A DNA stretch of 64,000 bases, from assembly GCA_050692985.1 (NCBI GenBank), contig JBOGVZ010000085.1, forward strand, positions 124,001-188,000. The letters are read 5' to 3'. The stretch comes from JBOGVZ01 sp050692985. GTDB lineage: Bacteria > Actinomycetota > UBA4738 > CALAEC01. Numbering within the stretch: position 1 is the first letter of the stretch; every line of letters starts with the position of its first letter. The translations under genes and the position numbers were made by a program. Shown here in pieces: positions 16,112 through 23,775 of this stretch. The notes under the pieces are model-generated. The model saw only the letters and a program-made list of their open reading frames with translations. It made no database searches and had not been told where the DNA came from.

Positions 16112-17662
16112 GTGTCCGCCGTGGCACCGCCGGGGACCGTGACGATCGACGGGGGCCCCCTCTCCCCCGAGGACGTTGTGGCCGTGGCCCGCCACGACGC
16201 CGAGGTCCGGATCGCGCCACAGGCCATCGAGTCCATGCGCCGCGCCCGCGGCCTGGTGGAGTCACACCTGGACGATGAGCGACCCGTCTACGGGCTGACC
16301 ACCGGGTTCGGGGCCCTGGCCGACGTTCGGATCTCCCCCGAGGACCTGGATCGGTTGCAGCGCAACCTGATCCGCAGTCACTCCGCGGGCGCCGGCGAGC
16401 TCCTGGACGCCGAAGTGGTCCGGGCCATGATGCTGCTGCGAGGCAGGACGCTGTCGGCCGGGTATTCCGGCGTGCGCCCCGAGGTGGCCGGGGCCCTGGT
16501 GGACCTGCTCAACCACCGCATCACCCCCGCCGTGCCCAGCCGCGGCTCGGTCGGGGCCAGCGGCGACCTGGCCCAGCTGGCCCACGTCGCCCTGTGCCTG
16601 ATGGGCGAGGGCCGGGTCCTCTCGGCCGGGGGCACCACCGGCACGGCCGAGGCGCTCCGGACCGCTGGGCTCGAGCCCCTGCGGCTGGAGGCGAAGGAGG
16701 GCCTGGCCATGGTCAACGGGACGGAGGGCATGGCGGCCCTGGGCACCCTGGCGCACCACGACGCGTCCCTGCTGCTGCGGACGGCCGACGTCGGGGCGGC
16801 CATGACGGTCGAGGGCGCCCTGGGTACCGACCGCCCCTTCGCCGAGGACCTGCACCGCCTCCGGCCCCACCCGGGCCAGGTGGCCTCGGCGGCCAACCTC
16901 CGCGCGCTGCTCCACGGCAGCACGATCATCGCCTCGCACCGGGACAGCGAGCACGCCGTGCAGGACCCGTACTCGATGCGGTGCGCCCCCCAGGTCCACG
17001 GCGCGGCCCGGGACGCGCACGCCTGGGCGGGCGACGTGCTCGAGCGCGAGCGGGGATCGGTGGTGGACAACCCGGTGATCCTCCCGGACGGCCGCGTCGA
17101 GAGCACCGGCAACTTCCACGGCGAGCCGCTGGCCTACGCCCTCGACCTGCTGGCGATCGGGCTGGCCGGGCTGGCCAACATCGCCGAGCGGCGGACCTAC
17201 TGGCTGCTGGGGCCGGGCCAGGGGCGGGGCCTGCCGCCGTTCCTCTCGCCGGAGGCGGGCCTCGGCTCCGGGTACATGCTGGCCCAGTACACCCAGGCCT
17301 CGCTGGTCTCCGAGTGCAAGCTCCTGGCCTCACCGGCCGGCCTCGACTCGATCCCCACCTCCGGGACCCAGGAGGACCACGTGAGCATGGGGTGGCTGGC
17401 GGGGCTGAAGGCCCGCCAGGTCGTGGAACGGGTGCGCACGGTCGTGGCCATCGAGGTCCTGTGCGCCGCCCAGGCGCTCGATCTTCGCCGCCCCCTGGAG
17501 CCGGCGGGGGGCACCGGGGCCGCCGTCACGGCCCTGCGAGAGCGGATCCCCTTCCTCCAGCAGGACCGCGACCTCTCCGAGGACATCCGCCGGGCGGAGG
17601 AGCTGGTCCGGGGGGGTGCCCCGGTGCTCGCGGCCGAGGCCGCGGTCGGATCGCTCCGCTGA
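16112..17662 (+). CDS. hutH: Histidine ammonia-lyase
   Basis: A 516-residue member of the aromatic amino acid lyase family. It has the MIO-forming Ala-Ser-Gly triad in GSVGASGDLAQLAH (about residues 148-150), the active-site Tyr loop VYGLTTGFGAL, and Ser-His in LIRSHSAG, which points to histidine rather than tyrosine specificity. It removes ammonia from L-histidine to give urocanate, the first step of histidine degradation. Length fits HutH. GTG 16112 is used, with another GTG three codons later. hutU and hutG follow on the same strand, separated from it by an SDR remnant. Confidence 0.93.
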   Translation: MSAVAPPGTVTIDGGPLSPEDVVAVARHDAEVRIAPQAIESMRRARGLVESHLDDERPVYGLTTGFGALADVRISPEDLDRLQRNLIRSHSAGAGELLDAEVVRAMMLLRGRTLSAGYSGVRPEVAGALVDLLNHRITPAVPSRGSVGASGDLAQLAHVALCLMGEGRVLSAGGTTGTAEALRTAGLEPLRLEAKEGLAMVNGTEGMAALGTLAHHDASLLLRTADVGAAMTVEGALGTDRPFAEDLHRLRPHPGQVASAANLRALLHGSTIIASHRDSEHAVQDPYSMRCAPQVHGAARDAHAWAGDVLERERGSVVDNPVILPDGRVESTGNFHGEPLAYALDLLAIGLAGLANIAERRTYWLLGPGQGRGLPPFLSPEAGLGSGYMLAQYTQASLVSECKLLASPAGLDSIPTSGTQEDHVSMGWLAGLKARQVVERVRTVVAIEVLCAAQALDLRRPLEPAGGTGAAVTALRERIPFLQQDRDLSEDIRRAEELVRGGAPVLAAEAAVGSLR

Positions 17663-17733
17663 CGACGTCTCCTCCGTTTGGCCCCGCTCCGCGCCGGGTA
17701 TCGGGCGGACGAACCGCCGAAGAAGGACGAGGC

Positions 17734-17922
17734 ATGGCTGAGGATCGGTGGAAGGACCGGGTCGTGGTGGTGACCGGGGGCACGGCGGGGGTGGGCCGGG
17801 CCACGGTCCGGGCGTTCGCCCGGTACCCATCGCCGGGTGACCGCCAACGAGGCCGGGCGACCTACAATGGCGCCCCGGAGGTGGGTCCCCACGACCGAGG
17901 ACGTTCGAGCCCCGCGAGGTAG
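17734..17922 (+). pseudogene. 5' remnant of a short-chain dehydrogenase gene
   Basis: After a good ribosome site (AAGGACGAGG) ATG 17734 opens MAEDRWKDRVVVVTGGTAGV followed by GRATVRAFAR, the beginning of a classical SDR with its TGxxxGxG cofactor motif. After about 31 residues, near 17825, the similarity ends and the frame runs through the upstream region and start of hutU to a TAG at 17920. A full SDR would need about 220 more residues. It overlaps the hutU start by 56 bases. This is a second 5' gene fragment in the hut locus and looks like the scar of a deletion. Confidence 0.72.
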
Positions 17923-19543
17923 CGACATCTCCTGCAAGGGATGGCCGCAGGAGGCGGCGCTCCGCATGCTGATGAACAACCTCGACCCGGAGGTGGCCGA
18001 GCGCCCCCAGGAGCTCATCGTGTACGGAGGGACCGGCCGGGCCGCCCGCGGCTGGGACGCCTACCGGGCCATCGTCCGGACGCTCCGAGGCCTCGACGGC
18101 GACGAGACGCTGCTGGTGCAGTCCGGGAAGCCCGTGGGGGTGTTCCGCACCCACGAGCACGCTCCCCGGGTGCTGATCTCCAACGCCATGCTGGTTCCCC
18201 GGTGGGCGACCTGGGAGACGTTCCGGAAGCTCGAGCACGCGGGCCTGACGATGTACGGGCAGATGACCGCGGGCTCGTGGATCTACATCGGGACCCAGGG
18301 GATCCTCCAGGGCACCTACGAGACCCTGGCGGAGTGCGGGGCCCAGAGATTCGGCGGGACCCTGCGGGGGCGGGTGGTGCTGACCGCGGGACTGGGCGGC
18401 ATGGGGGGTGCCCAGCCCCTGGCGGTGACGATGAACGAGGGCGTGGCCCTGGTGGTGGAGGTGGATCCGGCCCGCATCGAACGCAGGATGAAGACGCGGT
18501 ACCTGGATCGCTCGACGGACGACCTCGACGAGGCGGTGCGATGGGTGGACGAGGCTCGGGACGCCGGCGAGGCGGTCTCGGTGGGGCTCGTGGGCAACGC
18601 CGCCGAGACCCATCCCGAGCTCCTGCGGCGGGGCCTCCGGCCGGACGTGGTCACGGACCAGACCTCGGCCCACGATCCACTGGACGGCTACGTGCCCGGT
18701 GGCCTGTCCCTCGAGGAGGCGGCCAGCCTGCGGGCCGGCGATCCCGCCGAGTACACCAAGCGCGCCTTCGAGTCCATGGCCCGGCAGGTGGAGGCGATGG
18801 TGGGGTTCCTGGACGAGGGCGCCGTGGCCTTCGACTACGGCAACAACCTGCGGGCCGGGGCCCGCGAAGGCGGGTTCGAACGGGCGGAGGCGTACCCCGG
18901 GTTCGTCCAGGCCTTCGTCCGCCCGATGTTCTGCGAAGGGAAGGGGCCGTTCCGGTGGGTGGCGCTGTCCGGCGATCCCGCCGACATCCTGGCCACCGAC
19001 CGGGCCGTGGCCGAGCTGTTCCCGGGGGACGAGCGGCTCCACCGGTGGCTCCGGATGGCCGAGGACCGGGTGGCGTTCCAGGGGCTTCCCGCCCGGATCT
19101 GCTGGCTGGGATACGGAGAGCGCCACCGGGCCGGGTTGCGGTTCAACGAGCTGGTGGCCTCCGGGGAGGTGTCGGCGCCGATCGTGATCGGCCGCGACCA
19201 CCTCGACGCCGGCAGCGTGGCCTCCCCGCCTCGGGAGACCGAGGGCATGCGGGACGGCTCCGACGCCATCGCTGACTGGCCGATCCTCAATGCCCTGTTG
19301 AACACGGCCGCGGGGGCCCACTGGGTGTCGGTGCATCACGGAGGCGGCGTGGGCATCGGCAACTCGATCCATGCCGGCATGGTGGTGGTGGCCGACGGGA
19401 CCGAGGACGCCGCGGCCCGGCTCGAGCGGGTGCTGACTTGCGACCCCGGGACCGGGGTGATCCGTCACGCGGACGCCGGGTACGACCGGGCCCTCGAGGT
19501 GGCCGGCGAGCGGGGCGTCCGCCTCCCCTGGCGCGAGGGCTGA
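17867..19543 (+). CDS. hutU: Urocanate hydratase
   Basis: A 558-residue enzyme matching HutU from end to end. It has DISCKGWPQEAALRMLMNNL near the N-terminus, TAGLGGMGGAQPLAVTMN for NAD+ binding and VSVHHGGGVGIGNSIHAG near the C-terminus. It adds water to urocanate, giving imidazolonepropionate, with NAD+ as a tightly bound electrophile. The start is ATG 17867, within ACCTACAATGG; the TACAAT there resembles a -10 box but would place the transcript start inside the gene, so it is probably coincidental. The stop overlaps the hutG-like start (TGATG), so both are translated together. Confidence 0.95.
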   Translation: MAPRRWVPTTEDVRAPRGSDISCKGWPQEAALRMLMNNLDPEVAERPQELIVYGGTGRAARGWDAYRAIVRTLRGLDGDETLLVQSGKPVGVFRTHEHAPRVLISNAMLVPRWATWETFRKLEHAGLTMYGQMTAGSWIYIGTQGILQGTYETLAECGAQRFGGTLRGRVVLTAGLGGMGGAQPLAVTMNEGVALVVEVDPARIERRMKTRYLDRSTDDLDEAVRWVDEARDAGEAVSVGLVGNAAETHPELLRRGLRPDVVTDQTSAHDPLDGYVPGGLSLEEAASLRAGDPAEYTKRAFESMARQVEAMVGFLDEGAVAFDYGNNLRAGAREGGFERAEAYPGFVQAFVRPMFCEGKGPFRWVALSGDPADILATDRAVAELFPGDERLHRWLRMAEDRVAFQGLPARICWLGYGERHRAGLRFNELVASGEVSAPIVIGRDHLDAGSVASPPRETEGMRDGSDAIADWPILNALLNTAAGAHWVSVHHGGGVGIGNSIHAGMVVVADGTEDAAARLERVLTCDPGTGVIRHADAGYDRALEVAGERGVRLPWREG

Positions 19544-20454
19544 TGCCCACCGACCCCAACTGGCCCACGGCCGCCGAGTGGCTGGCCGGACGGGCCCGCG
19601 AAGGAGACGCGGTCCGGCGCCTGGCGGTCCTGGGGGCGCCGGTGCGGCTGGGGTCGCTCTCCGGCGGGCGCTTCGACCTGGCCCCGGAGGCCGTTCGCCG
19701 GGGGCTCCACCGCCTCAGCACGTACGACGTGGAGACCGGGTACGACGTGCGGCGGGTGGCGGTCCGGGACGACGGCGACCTCGACCTGGCGGACGCCCGT
19801 CCCGAGGAGGCCCTCCCCCCGCTGGCCGAAGCGGTGGGCGCCTCGGTGGACCGTGCCGACGCGCTGGTCATCCTCGGTGGCGACAACAGCATCACCCGCC
19901 CGGGGGTCAGGGGCCTGGGCGGGGACCTCAGAGGGGTGGGGTTGCTCACCCTCGACGCGCACCTCGACCTGCGTGACACCGCCGGCGGGCTGTCCAACGG
20001 CAACCCCATCCGGGCCCTGCTGGAGGACGGCCTGCCTGGGGAGAACGTGTTCCAGGTGGGCATCCAGGCCTTCGCCAACTCCGGCGCGTACGCCCGGGAT
20101 GCCACCGCGGCCGGGATCACTGTGATCACCGCGGAGACCGCCCGGGCCCGGGGGGTCGAGGCCGTGGTGGCCGGGGCGCTGGAGCACCTGGCCGAGCGGC
20201 TCGACCGCATCTACGTCGACCTGGACCTCGACGTGCTCGACCGGGCCTTCGCCCCCGCGAGCCCCGGGTCCCGGCCGGGCGGGCTGGCGCCCGCGGACCT
20301 CCAGGCGGCGGCCCGGCGGTGCGGCGGGCATCCGAAGGTCCGGGCCCTGGACCTCGTCGAGGTGGATCCCGAGCGCGACGTGGCCGACGTCACCGTCCTG
20401 ACGGCGGCCTCGGCCGTGGTCGCGTTCGCGTCGGGCTTGGTGGCCCGGGGGTGA
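19543..20454 (+). CDS. hutG: Formimidoylglutamase-like ureohydrolase (arginase family)
   Basis: A 303-residue arginase-family protein with metal-binding motifs GGDNS (about residues 107-111, usually GGDHS), DAHLDLRD and VDLDLDVLDRAF. In this family the GGDN variant is seen in some formimidoylglutamases. Location directly after hutU, with overlapping stop and start, supports the role of splitting N-formimidoyl-glutamate into glutamate and formamide. The enzyme that should act between HutU and HutG, imidazolonepropionase (HutI), is not in the window. Agmatinase activity cannot be excluded. Confidence 0.82.
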   Translation: MPTDPNWPTAAEWLAGRAREGDAVRRLAVLGAPVRLGSLSGGRFDLAPEAVRRGLHRLSTYDVETGYDVRRVAVRDDGDLDLADARPEEALPPLAEAVGASVDRADALVILGGDNSITRPGVRGLGGDLRGVGLLTLDAHLDLRDTAGGLSNGNPIRALLEDGLPGENVFQVGIQAFANSGAYARDATAAGITVITAETARARGVEAVVAGALEHLAERLDRIYVDLDLDVLDRAFAPASPGSRPGGLAPADLQAAARRCGGHPKVRALDLVEVDPERDVADVTVLTAASAVVAFASGLVARG

Positions 20455-20473
20455 GGGCCTCGGCCCAGGCGAG

Positions 20474-20644
20474 CTAGAACTGCGGCAGGATGAACTTGGC
20501 GATGAAGTACAGGATCACGATCGTGATGATCAGGATGAACCCGTACTTCACGATCGCATAGCCGGTCAGGCCCGAGGCGGGCTCGCGAACGGGCTCGTGG
20601 CCGTGCCCGGCCGGTTCGTGTGTATGTGCGTCGTGATGGGTCAT
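20474..20644 (-). CDS. 56-residue His-rich single-span membrane protein
   Basis: A short gene starting at ATG 20644 after a strong GGGAGGAAG ribosome site. The first 20 residues are rich in His and Glu (MTHHDAHTHEPAGHGHEP), and the last 30 form one membrane helix (YAIVKYGFILIITIVILYF) ending in KFILPQF before TAG at 20474-20476. The His cluster could bind a metal; the helix could make it a small subunit of a membrane complex. No family recognised. It lies downstream of the sigma factor gene on the same strand. Confidence 0.72.
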   Translation of the reverse strand: MTHHDAHTHEPAGHGHEPVREPASGLTGYAIVKYGFILIITIVILYFIAKFILPQF

Positions 20645-20732
20645 GGCTTCCTCCCGTCTCCGGTGTTCCCGCCTGGCGGGAGGGCCAAACCTGCTCCCGG
20701 GGTCCGCCCGCCTGCCCCGGGGGGCGGCTCGC

Positions 20733-21530
20733 TCACATCTCTCCCACGGCCTCCCGAAGAACCACCAGCGTCCGGGACAGCAGGCGGGACACGTGCATCT
20801 GGGAGATGCCCAGCTCCTCGGCGATCTGGGTCTGGGTCAGACCCCGGAAGAACCGCAGGTACAGGATGCGGCGTTCCCGGGCGGGGAGCTCGCGGAGCGC
20901 GGGAGCCACGCTGGTCCACGACTCCAGGAGCTCGAAGCTGGGGTCCTCCGCTCCCAGCTTCTGGAGCGAGGTGGCTCCCTCGTCGTCGGTGGGAGCGTCC
21001 AGCGACGCGGCCGTGTAGGCGTTCACGGTCTCCATGGCCTCCACGACCTCTTCCTCCGAAAGCCCGGTGGTGTCGGCGATCTCGCGGATGGTGGGAGCGC
21101 GGCCCAGCTGCTGGGACAGGTCGGTGACGGCCCGGCCCACCTTGAGGCCGGACTCCTGGAGGCGGCGGGGGACGCGCAGGGCCCATCCCTTGTCGCGGAA
21201 GTGGCGCTTCAGCTCGCCCACGATCGTGGCGGTTGCGTAGGTCGAGAACTTCACCTCTCTGCCGGGGTCGAAGCGGTCGATGGCCTTCAGCAGGCCGATG
21301 CTCGCCACCTGGACCAGGTCGTCGAGCGGCTCGCCCCGCCCGTAGAAGCGGCGTGCCAGGTACTCGGCCAGCGGCCGGTACAGCTCGACCAGCTCCTCCC
21401 GAGCCTCCGGGTCGTCGGGGAGGCGGGCGAACAGCTCCACCGAGCGCTCCTCCTGGGTGGCGTCCTGCGGAGCGTCGATCGCCTCGTCGTCCTCGGTGGC
21501 CTCGTCCGTGTCCGGGGGTCGGTCCATCAT
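20733..21530 (-). CDS. RNA polymerase sigma factor, SigB/SigF type
   Basis: A 265-residue sigma-70 group 3 factor. Region 2 contains YRPLAEYLARRFYGRGEPLD, DLVQVASIGLLKAIDRFDP and FSTYATATIVGELKRHFRD; region 3 spans about 130-200 (APTIREIADTTGLSEEEVVE); region 4 has LPARERRILYLRFFRGLTQT and a helix-turn-helix ISQMHVSRLLSRTL. There is an acidic N-terminal extension of about 35 residues. It should direct general-stress or developmental promoters. Its ATG overlaps the anti-sigma stop (ATGA), so the two are translationally coupled and made in ratio. Confidence 0.94.
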   Translation of the reverse strand: MMDRPPDTDEATEDDEAIDAPQDATQEERSVELFARLPDDPEAREELVELYRPLAEYLARRFYGRGEPLDDLVQVASIGLLKAIDRFDPGREVKFSTYATATIVGELKRHFRDKGWALRVPRRLQESGLKVGRAVTDLSQQLGRAPTIREIADTTGLSEEEVVEAMETVNAYTAASLDAPTDDEGATSLQKLGAEDPSFELLESWTSVAPALRELPARERRILYLRFFRGLTQTQIAEELGISQMHVSRLLSRTLVVLREAVGEM

Positions 21531-21916
21531 CGGACTCCCACCGGCTCGATGCGCTTGGAGACCCGGACGGCGGGGCGGCCGTCCCACCGGACGAACGTGG
21601 CCTCGTCCGTCAGCCCGGCGAGGACCCGCCAGGCCAGCCCCTGTTCGGCCCGCGGGGCGGGCCAGTCGTCGGGTTCGGCCTCCAGGCACGCGGTGAGCTC
21701 CACGGAGTCCTTCTCCAGGGAGGCCCGCAGGAACAGGACCGGGCCGGCCGAGGGCAGCCGGAGGAGGAGCCCGCAGGCCTCGTCGACCACGATCCGGAGC
21801 TCGTCGATGGCGTCGTACCCGAGGTCCAGGCGCGAAGCCACGCTGGCAACGACCGTTCGCAGGACGTGGACGAACTCCGGTCTCGCCGGGACGGTGACGG
21901 TGATATCGGCTGGCAC
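21527..21916 (-). CDS. Anti-sigma factor, RsbW-like HATPase
   Basis: A 129-residue GHKL-type protein: IDELRIVVDEACGLLLRL carries the N-box Glu/Asp region, and the later segment (EQGLAWRVLAGLTDEATFVR) replaces the usual glycine-rich lid. RsbW proteins bind the sigma factor and phosphorylate a STAS antagonist. Direct overlap with the sigma gene supports that pairing. GTG 21916 is preceded by TAGTAT on the minus strand with a short leader. The degenerate glycine motif raises the question of whether its kinase activity is intact. Confidence 0.85.
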   Translation of the reverse strand: MPADITVTVPARPEFVHVLRTVVASVASRLDLGYDAIDELRIVVDEACGLLLRLPSAGPVLFLRASLEKDSVELTACLEAEPDDWPAPRAEQGLAWRVLAGLTDEATFVRWDGRPAVRVSKRIEPVGVR

Positions 21917-21925
21917 GGCCGCCGC

Positions 21926-21931
21926 TATACT
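21926..21931. promoter_or_regulatory. Symmetric bidirectional -10 element
   Basis: GCTATACTAGC reads TATACT toward the STAS gene (21926-21931) and TAGTAT toward the anti-sigma/sigma operon on the other strand. Both halves of the stress module would therefore share one AT-rich core and could be switched together. No recognisable -35 for either direction. Confidence 0.55.
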
Positions 21932-21974
21932 AGCGAGGTCGCACCCAGCTGCTCACCGAACGTGAGGACAGGAC

Positions 21975-22316
21975 GTGGACACGAACCTCTTGGTGGAGTC
22001 ACGGGAGAGCGGGGACTGGAGCGTCGTGGAGGTCAAGGGGGAAGTGGACCTGTACACGGCCCCCCAACTCCGCGAGGAGCTGACGGGCCTGGCCGAGGGC
22101 GGCCGGACCCGCATCGTCGTGGACCTGGCGGGGGTCGACTTCCTCGATTCCACGGGCCTGGGCGTGCTGATCGTCGGCCTCAAGCGGTGCCGCGAGCAGG
22201 ACGGAGCCCTGGCGCTGGTGGGTCCCACGGAACCCGTGCAGAAGGTCCTGTCGATCACCGGCCTGGACAAGGTGTTCCCCATCCACGGGTCGGTCGAGCA
22301 GGCCACCGGGTCCTGA
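21975..22316 (+). CDS. STAS-domain anti-anti-sigma factor
   Basis: A 113-residue RsbV/SpoIIAA-like protein with the phospho-acceptor Ser in VDFLDSTGLGVLIVG (Ser about residue 58). In its unphosphorylated form it should bind the anti-sigma factor and free the sigma factor. It lies opposite the sigma operon with a shared promoter region and heads a run of three HATPase genes. GTG start with GAGGACAGGA upstream. STAS plus SpoIIE-type phosphatase (45452-48241) would complete a partner switch. Confidence 0.92.
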   Translation: MDTNLLVESRESGDWSVVEVKGEVDLYTAPQLREELTGLAEGGRTRIVVDLAGVDFLDSTGLGVLIVGLKRCREQDGALALVGPTEPVQKVLSITGLDKVFPIHGSVEQATGS

Positions 22317-22323
22317 CCGTGGG

Positions 22324-22752
22324 GTGAACGAACCGATGCTCGCGGAGACCCGCCGCGGAGCGTCCCTGGAGCTTCCGGCCGATGCCGCCTTCATGGCCAC
22401 CGCCCGCATCTTCAGTTCGTCGCTGGCCCGACACTTCGCCGCGAACGAGGACCGGGTGGAGGACGTGAAGCTGGCGATCTCCGAGGCGTGCGCCGCCTTC
22501 ATCCGAACCGGCACGGAGGCGACGATCCGCGTGGAGGTGGAGCCCGGCGACGGCTGCCTCCGGTTCGAGGTGTCCGGCCCGCCCCTTCCCCCGATCCCCC
22601 ACGACGACGACACCCCCGCGACCCCCAGCGACTTCGCCGCCCGGACGGGATCGGAGCTGATCAGGGCCCTGTTCGAAGGGAGTGAGATCGTCACGGATGG
22701 CCAGCGGTCGACGGTTCGGTTCGCGGTTCCCCTCGGCGCGGCCGAGGGATAG
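22324..22752 (+). CDS. RsbW-like ATP-binding regulatory protein
   Basis: A 142-residue HATPase_c-like protein. VEDVKLAISEACAAFIR is the N-box helix and FAARTGSELIRALFEGSEI the degenerate lid. It lies 7 bases after the STAS gene, so it is probably cotranscribed and translated with it. It is one of three such proteins on this strand; each may titrate a different STAS protein or sigma factor. Confidence 0.82.
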   Translation: MNEPMLAETRRGASLELPADAAFMATARIFSSSLARHFAANEDRVEDVKLAISEACAAFIRTGTEATIRVEVEPGDGCLRFEVSGPPLPPIPHDDDTPATPSDFAARTGSELIRALFEGSEIVTDGQRSTVRFAVPLGAAEG

Positions 22753-22833
22753 CGGGGCCGTGGCGCACCGGTCGGACGGTCTTCGATCCGGGCCACGGCT
22801 CGGTCCCCACGGGGATGGGCCCACCGCCCGGCC

Positions 22834-23232
22834 ATGAACAGGGAGACCGCCGTCAGTCGGAGCTTCCCCGCACACCCCTCCGCGCTGTCCGAGATCCGGA
22901 ACTGGCTCCGCACGCGGGCGGGCGAGTCCTCGCTGTCCTCGGAGACCACGGAGGAGCTTGCCCTGGCCGCCAACGAGGCCGCGGCCAACGCCCTCCTCCA
23001 CAGCGGCAGCCGGACGATCGAGGTCCGGTGGCGGGTGGGCTTGGAGGCGGTGAAGGTCGAGGTCGTCGACGAGGGGACCTTCCGCCGCCGGGTCCGCCTG
23101 TCGGAGGTGGAGGGGCCAGGAGGCTACGGGATCCCGCTGATGATGTCGCTGGTGGACGAGGTCGACATCCGTGAGGGCAACGACAGCCAGCCCGGGACCT
23201 CCGTTCGCCTGGTCAAGAAGCTTCGCTCCTAG
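22834..23232 (+). CDS. Serine kinase-type HATPase, anti-sigma regulatory
   Basis: A 132-residue protein with the best-preserved GHKL features of the group: TEELALAANEAAANALLHSG (N-box), VEVVDEGTFRRR (G1-like) and GPGGYGIPLMMSLVDEVDI (G2-like). This is the profile of RsbW/RsbT-like serine kinases. ATG 22834 is about 80 bases after the previous gene. Partner unknown, most likely the STAS protein at 21975. Confidence 0.84.
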   Translation: MNRETAVSRSFPAHPSALSEIRNWLRTRAGESSLSSETTEELALAANEAAANALLHSGSRTIEVRWRVGLEAVKVEVVDEGTFRRRVRLSEVEGPGGYGIPLMMSLVDEVDIREGNDSQPGTSVRLVKKLRS

Positions 23233-23306
23233 GGCGAAGGCAGGCGGCTGCCCACGGCCGGCCCGGGGCCACGAATACCCCTCGCGCAGACGGGAAAGGT
23301 TAATTC

Positions 23307-23771
23307 GTGGCAGGGACCGATACATCGCGGAGGACCGAGGTGAGGACCTCGACGCATTCATCGCGTGGGCGGGGGGGAGAGAACGTCCTGGGTGAGGCCT
23401 CCCTCCAGGCGCGGCTCGCCCCGGACCCACACGCACCGGCGGAGGCCCGGGAGCTCCTGCAGGCGTTCGGTTCGCACATCGAACCCCACCTGCTCAACTC
23501 GATCCGGCTGCTGGTCAGCGAGCTCGTCTCGAACAGCGTGCGCCATGCCGGCCTCAGCCGCGGTGAGCACATCGTCGTCTCCGTCGCGCTACAGCCGAAG
23601 GCGGTACGCGTGGCGGTGAGCGATCCCGGGAACGGCTTCGCCGAGCGCCCGCCGCCGACCGACCCCGTCCCGGACACCGGATGGGGCCTCCACCTCGTCG
23701 ACCGGATCGCCGACCGCTGGGGCATCCGCGGGAGCGAGAAGACGGAGGTGTGGGTCGAGCTGGACCGGTGA
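23307..23771 (+). CDS. HATPase anti-sigma-like protein with N-terminal extension
   Basis: A 154-residue protein. Residues 1-30 are a polar, Ser/Arg-rich extension; the rest is a GHKL fold with IRLLVSELVSNSVRHAG (N-box), VAVSDPGNGF (G1) and TGWGLHLVDRIADRWGI (G2). This is typical of the actinobacterial ATP-binding proteins that accompany SpoIIE phosphatases. GTG 23307 follows AAAGG. It ends 4 bases before the end of the convergent permease gene. Confidence 0.84.
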   Translation: MAGTDTSRRTEVRTSTHSSRGRGGENVLGEASLQARLAPDPHAPAEARELLQAFGSHIEPHLLNSIRLLVSELVSNSVRHAGLSRGEHIVVSVALQPKAVRVAVSDPGNGFAERPPPTDPVPDTGWGLHLVDRIADRWGIRGSEKTEVWVELDR

Positions 23772-23775
23772 GCGG

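Noticed and set aside
17863..17868. TACAAT as a leaderless promoter of hutU
   Set aside because: It overlaps the ATG, so the transcript would begin inside the gene where no in-frame start follows.
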